Part shown: one piece after another, positions 22,635 to 37,593 of the stretch
Position numbering within the stretch: position 1 is the first letter of the stretch
How the letters are laid out: each line of letters begins with the position of its first letter
Assembly: GCA_015501605.1 (NCBI GenBank)
Contig: JADNRZ010000049.1
Span: forward strand, 1-64,000
Length of the DNA stretch: 64,000 nt
Reading direction: 5' to 3'
Source of the DNA: Panaeolus papilionaceus
Taxonomy: Eukaryota > Basidiomycota > Agaricomycetes > Agaricales
Program-made: the position numbers and the translations under genes
Notes under the pieces: generated by a model
Told to the model about the DNA's origin: nothing
The model's input: the letters and a program-made list of their open reading frames with translations, nothing else
The model's database searches: none

Positions 22635-25329
22635 ATGGATAACTCTCGTTTAGCTCACTTACAGTATGTTTACACCTATTGAATATACACTCAACGGCGG
22701 TCTCATTTGACCAACAGGAAGTTCTATGACCGACTCTTTACATCTGGGTTAACCACTTCACGTCTACGTGATTCGACGATAGCAGAAAAGCTCTACCCTA
22801 TCCCGTCCACCTCCATCAATGTCCTAGGTCGGAGTCTTGCATGGAAGGTGTTCCATCTCTTCCCAATCCCAGTACCGCCTTTCCCTTACATTGTGATCTA
22901 TACAGTTATTCCTTGCAAAAGAGGAGCCCCTTCAGGCATCTCTTCCCCCTCGCGCTCAATATTTGCTACAAGATGTGCGCAAATCGAGACAGGCTTATCA
23001 ACAATTGCTTCTTCACAAGATGCAGCCTCCGGACTCGAGATCTGAAGCAAAGAGTAGCATTCGGGCTAAACACGACAAGTACCTTGCGACACAGGCAGGT
23101 TTGGAGTTCAGTGATCCTTTGAGTCCTCACGAAGAGGTGTGTTGTTTTCTTTGAACTGAGAGACGAATTAACTCTATAGGGGCGTCTTTGTTCTACCCGA
23201 AGAATCCGTGGAATGAATGGTTTGCAGGACTAGAATTGCGAAAGGTTATCTCGCAAGACGTGGAACGAACGTATGTTTCTCTTCCCACTTAGGTTCTAAC
23301 CAGTGTGCGCTCACATTCGAATACGCTCGCAGGTTTCCTGACATACCCTTCTTCCGCGACCCTGACGTCCAAGACCAGCTCACAAACATCCTGCACCTAT
23401 ATTCAAGCTCCAATCCGGTCATAGGCTACAGACAAGGCAAGTCTGAGCTGATTGTCAACCCAACGGAAATTAACTTGGATTTCAAAAGGGATGCATGAGA
23501 TTCTTGCTCCATTATATCTCGCCACCTATCACGACGCGATCAGTCAGCCAGAAAGCAGTTCCGTTACACCTGAATTGGCAGAACTGTGCTCTGCTGAGCA
23601 TATTGCAGCAGATGCATGGTTACTGTTCATGCTTATCATGAACAATATATCTCGATGGTATGAATGGCGAGAATCCCCAATCAAGTCAAATTCTTCGAAC
23701 GGGTCCAACTTCGTGGTCATACCCGAAGGTCAAAATGGGATGCAACCTTACGTCGCGCCAATAGTTCAGGCTTGCAATCGCATTCAATCTCAAATGTTGC
23801 AAAAATGCGACCCCGTCCTTTGGCAGAGTATTCAGAAGGCCGGCATTGAACCCCAGATCTACGGAATGTAGGTTCTTTTGACAATCCTTCAACAACAATC
23901 ATCTAACACCGGTTATGTAGTCGCTGGTTAAGATTGTTATTTACTCGAGAGTTTACCATGCAAGAGTCTTTAACCCTATGGGATAGCCTATTTGCTTGTG
24001 ATCCTTCATTGGATCTGGCACAATGGGTCTGTGTAGCTATGTTAATCAGGATCCGAAATGAATGTAGGCCACTTGACTTTCTAGTAAATTTTAACTTATA
24101 TTGTGCAGTAATTCCTGCAGACTACAGTGAACAACTAACCATTCTCCTTCGATACCCCTCTCCGCCTGCATCGAATATTGATGGTGCACCACACCACGCG
24201 ATTCTGCTAGTCCGCCAAGCGCTGGCGTTGCAGATGTCCCCGACGCCTGCCACTGGTTCCTCCATCATGATGGAGAATCGAACACTCCTCAATATTCCCG
24301 TCGAAGTACCAGAACCCGTATCCCTATCAAGCAGGAGAGGACGAAACATTAGACCCCCAGTCATGTCCACGAACGCCAATATGGGGGCACCGACGATGGG
24401 TCGAAATCATATGCGCCAGCTATCATCCCCCGCGATGGGACTGACGGACGTTTTTAACCAAGCTCGAGGTCTTGTTGAGCGAGGCGAGAGCCTAGGTATA
24501 AATAAGACGCTTATGAATGCTGTTACGGAAATAAGGGTGAGAGACAAAAATACTACTCTTGACTATATCTTTTGAGACCTGTTTTTCTTGGTTGTAGCGC
24601 AACATCCCCGAATTTTCACTAGGAGCTCGTGCTATCAGTCAACCCATGTCATCGTTTCCTCTAGAAGATGAGCGACCAGTGGAAGAGAGACCTCCATGGG
24701 AACCGAGAACACGGTTCGAGGTTGAGAGAGAGTTGACCGAAGTCCGTACGAGGGATAAAAGCCTTGGAGAGAGCTTAGCGTGGATCGTAGACGCGCTGTT
24801 ACTGGACGACAGCGATAGTGAAGAACCGGAACGCACAAAGGCAAGGAAGCGAGAGGCGCTGGAGTCGTTGTCCTATGTCCGAGACGCTCTCATGACCAAT
24901 ATCACGACGTTGGATGAAGAGAGATTAACTGGTTCAGAGGAGAGAGCACGACGAGAGGAGAATCTAAGGCGCCAGGCAGATAAATTGAAGGCTGTTAATG
25001 AATCTGCAACAGTGGTACCCCCTGTCCCAATGCCTGTGGCTGACAGTCACTTGAAGCACCACCGAACGCGATCAAGACCAGTATCACCCCCTGTAACAAC
25101 GTTCGGAAGGACGGATATGATAACGGGTGTGGAGATTTCGAGCAGAGCACCGTGGCATCATACAAGTTCAGGGTTCTCTAATTCCACTGTTGCCGCTGTA
25201 CCTTCTACAATGATGCCACGACCACCTCCACCAACATCTACAGAGTTGAGACGAGATAGAAAGAAATTGACCGATCAAACTCCGCAAAAGACAGAAATTT
25301 ACCAGGATCCATTGGGTGTATTAAAGTAG
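22635..25329 (+). CDS. TBC-domain Rab GTPase-activating protein (TBC1D5-like)
   Basis: RabGAP predicted to act on Rab7-type GTPases in endosome/vacuole traffic. The start is MDNSRLAHL, spliced to QKFYDRLFTSG. LGRSLAWK is spliced to LFLAKEEPLQAS over a 60-nt intron (GTGTTC..ACAG). The two catalytic fingers are present: Arg in VISQDVERT and Gln in IGYRQGM, each near an exon end. The TBC core continues with HEILAPLYLA, AWLLFMLIMNN, and IYGIRWLRLLFTREF to WVCVAMLIRIRNE. A long disordered C-terminus follows, ending EIYQDPLGVLK, a motif shared by fungal TBC1D5-type proteins. A second, different RabGAP (GYP7) lies at 37594-40847. Confidence 0.87.
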
Positions 25330-25535
25330 TAGATAAATTGTTTTTTTAAATAATAAATAATGAGAGTAATTTGATTTGTTGAAGCGCTTAACAGTTGGCC
25401 GGGAGAGGAGGAGAGCCGGGACGCGAAAATCACGAGGGCGTGATTGGTCGGGATTGTTTTCGTTAGCACTCGGAGCTACAATTCCCTTAAACCTTTGCCT
25501 CATACTACCATAGTCCTTCTTCAACATCTACAGCC

Positions 25536-27957
<2,422 letters not shown>

Positions 27958-28215
27958 AAGCAACAAAAAGTTGATCTTAGTAATTATTAATTTCCTTCTA
28001 GGACTAGAGCTACGTTTGAGGCATTGTCGTGTAATGTGATGAGGAGCTTGTTGTACATCAACCAAACTAATCCAATTTTCACTTTATGAACATTTGTGTG
28101 TATAGTCAAGAAACGATTGTTAGATGCATTATGCGATGTTTCGAAAGCAAGACAGAAAACACGTAACTCGAAAGAAATACAGACAAGAAAAGCAACGGGA
28201 AAGAATCAAAAAATA

Positions 28216-30535
28216 TCAAATAGGAGAGTCCAAATCATACTTGCGGAACACCTGTTCGGGGAAGTATCGAGCTCTGACTTCGCGACCTCCAAAGTAACGA
28301 CCATTGAGTTCCCGGACTGTTTTCCAAGCTCCCGCCGGTCCGGCGAACACGACGAATATACGGACAGCTTCAGTATCACTCATCGGAGGAGGTCGAACAA
28401 GGTGGACGACAACACGTTCGACGGTGCCATTCTTTGAGCACTCTTCGCCTTCAATGGATACATCAGCAAGCAAAAAATGATGATGAAAACCAAGAACGCA
28501 CCGATCTCTCCTGGAAGATCCTCGTCGTCTGCATCCTCAGGGCCGACCATGTTGGTGAGGACAACAATGCGACTTGGCTCGCCGAATCGCTCACGGCCCT
28601 CTCTTGTACGAGCATCTTCATTATTGTTGATGATTTTACCCATCTTGGAGCCGACGCCCTTGTTAACACTAGGCCCTCCAGAACCGGTGGGTGCAGGAGA
28701 ACCAAAACCAGCGTTAATAACGGAGGTCCCAACCGAAGTGAACTTTGGGGTCTTGCTCTTTCCTGGCACCTTGGCTTGCTCCACGACCAGAGCATTTACA
28801 ATGCCCGACCCGTCTGCACCAAGTCCTTGCCCTTCTTTGTGTCCCCACTTGGCCATCATGCGAGCTGCAAAGTTATGTGGGTCCTTGGGCCTGTTGGGAG
28901 CGTTGTGAGTGTGTTCATTCATAATGAAAAGGAGAAGGCACTCACATAGCATCTTCCATTGCACTTTCGGGTGTCAGGGATTCTGCTGCTGGGGGTGGTG
29001 CTGGAGGTTGTGAAGCAGCTAATGCGCCCAATTTTGCAGCAATAGCGGCAGCAGCCTTGACCCTTTCTTCCAAAGCATTCGACATAGGCGCAGATGGCGC
29101 TGCAGCAGGGGGTGGAAGTGGAACAGCGGGAGGTGCAAAAGGGTTATAGGCGAGGGCTGGAGGCGAGGGCGAACGTTCCCTTAATGTTGGAATTGGAGCT
29201 GATGTTTGGCGCATTGTGGACATGGCCAGACGTCTTAGATATGCTTCTTCGCCAGATTCCGCGACACGAGGATTGGCTCCGAGGCCTGAACGTTCCTGTG
29301 GAGGAGACTCCCGTTCCTCTGAATGAGCGGGATACGAGGGTGGTGAGCGGGGGCGCTGCTGTGATATTGCCAAGCGACGTTGAAAGGCCTCATCACCCGT
29401 GAGGTTGCGGTCAACTGATAATGGGGCGGGAGGTGGGTCGTGGGGAGCATCACGATCTGAGTGACGAGTCCATCGATCCTCGTCCTCGTAACGTCCTTTG
29501 GATGATTGAATTACATGAGTAGACGAGGATAAAAATGACCTGTATCTTACCAGCCTTCCTCGGTCTCTCTTCGACATCATCATCTGTGTACTCGGAATCC
29601 GAGTAGCTGGGACTTCTTCGTGATCTCTTTTTATCGCTTTCCTCTTGCCTGCGCTTTTCTGCCTCCCATTCCCTCCTCTCAATCTTGTCCTTGGTACGCC
29701 AAATTTTGTACTCGTTGTAATCGTTGGGACGAAGAGGGTCGTAGGGTTCGGTCGGATCCCAAGATTGCACAAGAGGGACGTTCTTGTTCTGTTGGCAAAT
29801 GAGAAAATGGTACAGAGACGTGAAAGCAAAAAAAAATTATTTTAAAAAAAACCTTTTTGTTTTTCTTTCCTCCGCCTGGTTTTTTCTTTTGAAAGTTCCT
29901 GAATCCATTCACGTCCTCATCAAGAACCATAGAAGGAGGCTTGACCTTTCTACCCCATCCCTGTGTTGATGCAGCGTCTGGCTGGTTAGTCGTGGTAGTG
30001 GTGGCAGTGGCGGTAGCTGGATCGACAAGTGCGGGTGGGGCAAAAACGACTGCTGTCGAAGAAATAGCTGATGAGACAGGAACTGTGGCCAAGACCGAAG
30101 CTCCAGCTGGTATACGTGGTGCAGCTGGTTTCGGTTTGTTTGCTTGTGGACGGCGAACGGGTGCAAAAGCTAATGCTGCGGACCAGCCTGATTATGGATT
30201 TGCGTCGAGGATCGTTTGAGAAATGCGATGTAATGAGTATTTCAATAAGCATTATTCTAGGATATGCGCATGAAAACGCTTAGCAGGAATGAAGAGATAC
30301 CAGCTGAAGGTTTCCCGGTAGCTGCTGGAGCAGCAGCAACAGCAGGAGCAGGGGGTGTATTATTCGCAGTAGAAGGTGCCGGTGTTGGAGTGACAAAATT
30401 TGAAGTAGGTTGAGTAGGTTTATCAGATTTATTTGAATTATTAGAAGAATCTTGAGTTGTAAGAGTTGGTTTAAAGGACGTTCCAGATGAAAATTGAATG
30501 CCTCCGTAGAGACCACCAGCTCGACCAGTCGACAT
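28216..30535 (-). CDS. Splicing factor 45 (RBM17/SPF45-like; G-patch and UHM)
   Basis: Nuclear pre-mRNA splicing factor. It begins [18 protein letters not shown] and has a long disordered part with [17 protein letters not shown] and [13 protein letters not shown], both seen in SPF45 proteins. The G-patch is [20 protein letters not shown]. The C-terminal UHM-type RRM runs from [20 protein letters not shown] to [20 protein letters not shown], containing the RYF ligand-binding motif, and ends [12 protein letters not shown] domains bind Trp-containing ULM peptides of SF1, U2AF65 and SF3b155. It may take part in choosing 3' splice sites in this intron-dense genome. It converges with SDH1, with 258 bp between stops. 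Confidence 0.92.
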
Positions 30536-30675
30536 GATTGATGAGAGTCAAGAAACAACAACACTAGTAATTCAATAATTGTACATGGCTTGCTTTATTA
30601 TTTACACAACACAAATAAATTTATGCCTTTACTCGTCTAATCATATTCAACCTTAATTCATTAGAAATAATAAAA

Positions 30676-30951
30676 TTACTTACTATCACTGAGTGGCTCG
30701 ATATGAGTAGATTCAATAATACCAGGATGACCTTCGACAACTCCAGACAATTTGTGTTCTGCCTGACGCCTTAAATGTTCTTGGTGACGAGCTTCAGCGT
30801 TGTCTTTAAGATTAGAACGGTTGCCGGGCTGGTCTCGATTTATTTCGAGGGTTCCAATAGGCCAAGATAGTAGAGGACGTACAGAACTATCAGCGTTCTT
30901 CTTGCTCGACAAACTTGTGTTCTTTTGAGTATGAGAATTAGACGAGGACAT
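30676..30951 (-). CDS. Small hydrophilic protein of unknown function
   Basis: A 91-residue frame starting MSSSNSHTQKNTSLSSKK, with SWPIGTLEINRDQPGN and a helical segment ARHQEHLRRQAEHKLSG, and ending GIIESTHIEPLSDSK. It lies in tandem 140 bp upstream of the SPF45 start. At its end the sequence reads GATAGTAAGT, a strong potential splice donor, so the true C-terminus may differ by a few residues. I do not recognise the family. Coding status is supported by a proper ATG, even composition and a free-standing position, but not by homology that I can see. Confidence 0.5.
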   Translation of the reverse strand: MSSSNSHTQKNTSLSSKKNADSSVRPLLSWPIGTLEINRDQPGNRSNLKDNAEARHQEHLRRQAEHKLSGVVEGHPGIIESTHIEPLSDSK

Positions 30952-31049
30952 GGTGGTGAAGATGAGCAGAGTTGTTTAAAAATTAAGACATTATCAAAGC
31001 CAGGTTAATATACTCCAAGTCTAACCAGAGACAATTTGACGTCAGATCG

Positions 31050-31746
31050 TCACCATTCTCCATTATTACCGAAATACTTTTCTCGAGCACTTTTGCTGAG
31101 AATATGAATAGCAATATGTCCACCGTCAATCATAACCCAGTCAGTGCCCTTTTGTTTACCAGATTTCGAGGGTAATTCAAGTGGAGTAGAATGTGTGAGG
31201 AGCTTTGAAATTTATTTCTTATGAGATAGAGTTCGATAAAGATATACCCCACATACCGCTTTCCGAACAAGTCTCACAACGGATTGAATCGAACCTCGAT
31301 CTTCAGTACCTTCCTTGACCTTGAAAATAGTTTAGTTGACGCATCTTTTTTTTTTTTTTAATTGACAAGCTAACCTGAGCGCTGACAACCCAACTCCATA
31401 GTCCACCTGTATCAGAGTCATAAGCACTCACGCCTGCATACGTTCCACCTCTCTTTCGGCGGCCGTGTGGACTGCGGAGAGGTAGTGGTGGTCCTGGAGC
31501 TGGTTGAATTGCTGGAGCAATTGACAAAGCCGATTTCTCCAAGTGAGGAGACAAGACGAGCTGTGAATGTAAATGCTTCAAAATTTCAGGTGCATCTTGT
31601 GGTACTGGAGGAATGGCTGTTGTAGGAGTGAGTGTTGGTTGCTGTTCTTTAGACTTTGAGCCGTCTATAAACCATGGTAAAGTATGTTGTAGTCTTGAAT
31701 ATAAATGGATAGCAGACGTTGTTCTAGGTAATAGACTGAGCAACAT
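31050..31746 (-). CDS. Mitochondrial ribosomal silencing factor RsfS/ATP25-N-like protein
   Basis: The N-terminus is basic and hydrophobic (MLLSLLPRTTSAIHLYSRLQ), like a mitochondrial presequence. A Pro-rich linker follows, then the RsfS-type domain: WSWVVSAQVKEGTEDRGSIQ, RLVRKALLTHSTPLELP, and the core DWVMIDGGHIAIHILSKSAR then EKYFGNNGEW at the C-terminus. RsfS/MALSU1 binds uL14 of the large ribosomal subunit; the fungal Atp25 N-terminus is related. The protein is far too short to be full Atp25. Two short introns separate the domain exons. It is divergent from SHR3 over 127 bp. Confidence 0.75.
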
Positions 31747-31873
31747 TATGGTTGTGGTAATGAAGCATGTGTATCATCGGACTTTTAAAAATGTTGTTAC
31801 ATATGTACTACTTACAACGACTTGTAACTCCTTACCACTGACCACCTACCATCCTCAGGCTCTTGAAATTATT
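31747..31873. promoter_or_regulatory. Compact divergent promoter, RsfS-like / SHR3
   Basis: 127 bp between opposed start codons must serve both genes. No TATA box is seen. Confidence 0.45.
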
Positions 31874-32692
31874 ATGGGTGTAAGAGCTGCAGTCGTAGTT
31901 TGTGTTACAAGCTTTCTATTGGGTATTCTTTTCTTTTCTTTTTATTTCTATATATTGATTTATTTGATTCACTAGGCGCTCTCTTCACTCATTGGATCGC
32001 CGACTCTCTCACTCTTTGGAAGTCTCCAGTAACAGACGATCATCTTTGGACAGCAGCTTCTTACTATTCCATAATAGCAAAGGGTCCTCAAGAACCCTTA
32101 TATTTCTTAGCAGCTGTTGTAATTCTTGGTGCAACTACTTTGTTATGGAGTCTCAACGACTTTAGAGCTGGAAACATCATGTTCGACGGTGGAAGTATCT
32201 GTAAGTCTACTCCATCCTACAGCAATCCATTATCCTCATAATTATATTTCCTAGTCCTCTTTGCAACAACCGTTCTCATGTACATTAATACCGTCCTTCC
32301 AAGTAAGTCGACGGTAACCCCATCTCATCTATTCGCTTAACAACGTCCCTTTGATGTACTCAGGTCTATACGCCAAATTCTCTACACTACCCTTTCATTC
32401 CCTCAAAGACCCCATGCCCCGTTTGCTCAGGAATGCAACTCTCGAGCTCGCCTCCAACCACCTCATTTGCTCAGTCGCTCTCACTGGTGTCTTGGCACTG
32501 CAGGCAGGCAGATTTTGGGTGGAGAGCACAGAGGACGAAGAGGATGATTTCGTAGTTTCAGAATCAGATGCCGTTGCTCAAGCCCAGGAACACCAGCTAA
32601 AGGGCAGGCGATCTCGCGCAAAAACACCAGAAATCAGCATTCGGGATGACAAGGTCAAACCTTTCTTGCAGCAAAGGGTCCAGGCGACCTAA
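31874..32692 (+). CDS. shr3: ER chaperone for amino acid permeases (SHR3-like)
   Basis: Membrane-localised chaperone in the ER, needed in yeast for folding and ER exit of amino acid permeases. Diagnostic sequence: MGVRAAVVVCVTSFLLGALF, then THWIADSLTLWKSPVTDDHLW and YYSIIAKGPQEPLYFLAAVV, then WSLNDFRAGNIMFDGGS. Four membrane segments can be placed, and the last is followed by a charged cytosolic tail (EDEEDDFVVSESDA, RRSRAKTPEISIRDDK). Exons are separated by 50-60 nt introns. The start ATG at 31874 gives the family's usual N-terminus. A client-type permease is at 15170-17427. Confidence 0.9.
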
Positions 32693-33066
32693 CCTTCTCC
32701 CATTCGGATAAAAGAATAAACAAGAAAAATACAGTAACCGATCACCAATGACCCTTCTACTACCACCTATTTCATCTATTTGTTCTTCAACCCCAACTAC
32801 TGCAACTGCTTGTTATTTACGATCCGTTTCTCGATTCCTTTTATTGCATTATGGATTGTAGTCACTAGCTATAGCTTTCGTTTCCGTCCAATTTTCTTTT
32901 GTGTTTTCCCTTACCAAAATATAGTTCACAGTACACCTTGTGTCAACTTTCAACAGCGTCATTTTATTCCAATTCATCAACACGAATCCCGACTCCCGAC
33001 CTCATTGGCATATAAAAAATTATGGGATTATTGAAACGAAAAATAAATTAACTCGCATCTACGAAT
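32693..33066. other. Convergent 3' regions of SHR3 and LETM1
   Basis: About 370 bp holding both 3' UTRs. No gene was recognised. Confidence 0.45.
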
Positions 33067-35335
<2,269 letters not shown>

Positions 35336-35412
35336 TAAGAAAGGAATGTTTGGAATTTATTTTAAATCCTATTTATTCCAATTTCTACAATTTTATTTGC
35401 TCTTGTTTCATC
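35336..35412. promoter_or_regulatory. Very short bidirectional promoter, LETM1 / ALKBH1
   Basis: Only 77 bp separate the two opposed start codons. The segment is very AT-rich with T runs on the plus strand. Transcription start sites of at least one gene may lie inside the other gene. Confidence 0.5.
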
Positions 35413-36873
35413 ATGACTCTCCTTACTCCAGATACTCCAGAATACAACAAGGCTCAAAAACAATTTCTAAAGGCTACTAAGAACAGGAAACAGGATTTAC
35501 AATCAGAATGGTCTCCATTCAGAGCAGCTGAAAAGCGTTTTAAAGCAAGATTTCCACCTCCAGACTTATCATCGGTTCTTGATCTTGCCACAAAAGATCA
35601 GGGACGACACCAGGAAATCCTTAGCGGAGGTTGGGTTGGGTCTCTAGATGCATGCGAGACAATTCAGATATCACCAAAGGAACAGGTCTATACAATTCCA
35701 CGTATCCCAGGTATATATACATAATAATTATCATTCGACCTACTCAAATAAATATCATGTAGGCCTTGTTATCCTTCCGTCTTTCTTATCCCATGACCAA
35801 CAAAAGACCCTCATAAAATGGTCTTTATCTGAACATGCCAAACCACCAAACGATACGAACCTTGACACTCACTATATTCTCCCAGAAAAAGGTCTTTGGA
35901 ATGCGTATCTTGACGTGCTTGACGAAACCCGCGATGATTATCTAGTCCAACCAAGGGCATCAAACTCAAGTTCTGTATTGGTCGATAATCCTGGGCCCAG
36001 ACAGTTGGTCAATAATACCCCTGCATCCCTCGATACTCTGGACAGCATCAATACAACTCCAAAGTTACCTGCCGCTCCTTCACCAACGATCCAACCCACA
36101 CTTGTTTCCAACCTTGTCTCTAAACTTCGGTGGGCCAATATTGGCTGGTATTACCATTGGGGTACCAAGCAATATGATTTCACAAAAGGAAAAGCACCGA
36201 TAAATCCCAACCTTCGTACGTTGTGTAAATCTGCTGTGAGGGCTGTCGATTGGTCACAGGTTCATGCTGCAAGTGATGAGGGATGGGGAGAACATGGTCC
36301 TGATTGGCATACTTGGGAGGAGACCTATGGTATGTTTTTGAAGCTGAACCTTTTATTTAAAATTGTTCTCTGAAAAGTGCCAGAACCTGATGCTGGTATT
36401 GTCAACTTCTATCAAGAAAAGGTCATCACTTTTTATCTAAAAAATTAGAAATACCAAAATGCTGATCAAGTTTTGCAGGACACGCTCATGGCGCACGTCG
36501 ATCGCTCTGAAGTCTGCGCAACCTCACCTCTAGTTTCCATTTCGTATGTTGTTTTATCTGTGATAGATATATGTTTTGAAATTAACAAAATCATAGACTC
36601 GGAAACGCTTCTGTGTTCTTAATTGGGGGATTAACAAGAGATTCGGATCCTATTCCTATCCTTTTGAGATCTGGGGATGTTGTTATCATGTCTGGACCGG
36701 CCTGTCGACGAGCATACCATGGTGTCCCTCGTATCTTGGAAGGAACACTACCACCTCATCTGCAAGACGGAGACTCTAATTGGGAACCATATTCGAAATA
36801 TATTCGTAGCAGTAGAATTAATGTCAACGTTCGACAAGTATTTCCAATAGGATTCCAGCCCAATTTTGATTAG
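35413..36873 (+). CDS. AlkB homologue 1 (2-oxoglutarate/Fe(II) dioxygenase)
   Basis: Predicted nucleic-acid demethylase or tRNA-modifying oxygenase of the ALKBH1 class. It starts MTLLTPDTPEYNKAQKQFLK. Markers are LVILPSFLSHDQQKTLIKWS, LRWANIGWYYHWGTKQYDF and PEPDAGIVNFYQEK. The iron ligands are the HxD in AHVDRSEVC and the distal His in RRAYHGVPRIL. The 2OG-binding Arg pair is in RINVNVRQV. GLTRDSDPIPILLRSGDVVIM is the jelly-roll strand set. There are about five introns. In animals ALKBH1 acts on mitochondrial and cytosolic tRNA, which would fit its shared promoter with a mitochondrial gene, but that link is inferred. Confidence 0.9.
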
Positions 36874-36974
36874 ATAATAAAATAATAACTGTACAGTTCA
36901 TGAGTTAATTATCCCACGCATCAATTTCTAACCTTCATCACTATCGCTGCCAGTGTCAAGCGCATCAGTTCAAA

Positions 36975-37414
36975 ATGGAAAACGACCAAGTCAGTCTATT
37001 GTTTACCCTCTAAATCTATCACTAAATTCATAATTTACAGGGTATCCTCGTCGACCTCTACGTCCCCCGCAAGTGCGCTGCTACCAGTGAGTGGAAACAA
37101 ACGGAAACACCCAAAAATCGGCATTGAAGTTTGGATTGACGAATCTTTCAGACCGACTGATCACCTCAAAGGACCATGCTTCTGTTCAAATTAGCATTAT
37201 CGACGTCGATGCCAATGGTCGTGCTTTGAACACCAGCACCACTTTTGCCCTCTGCGGCCAGGTTCGTTCACAGGGAGAGAGCGATGATTCGCTTAACAGA
37301 CTGGCAACTAAGGCTGGACGTGAGTAACATTCTTATTATTCTTTTTTTTATTATCTTGTTTTAATAAACTTTGTTTCAAAAGTTCTCCGCAATGTCTGGT
37401 CATACCAAAAGTAA
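36975..37414 (+). CDS. rps21: 40S ribosomal protein eS21
   Basis: Small ribosomal subunit protein of about 87 residues. The spliced sequence reads MENDQGILVDLYVPRKCAAT, then NRLITSKDHASVQISIIDVD, FALCGQVRSQGESDDSLNRL and ends VLRNVWSYQK. Three introns, one after the fifth codon, follow the common pattern of fungal ribosomal protein genes. The gene lies about 100 bp after the ALKBH1 stop, in the same direction. Confidence 0.96.
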
Positions 37415-37593
37415 TAGAGACGATGTTGTATGATGAGCTTTTTCGCTATTGATCCTTTTTTTTGATATAAATTGGGTTGTAAGATATTTGAATCACGTGA
37501 CATGGCGGGATTGAGTCTTAATTGAGCGCAGCTGTGTCTTTTGAACTTTGCAATACGCAGTCATCCAGCAACCACCACCACCATCTCTGCCTT

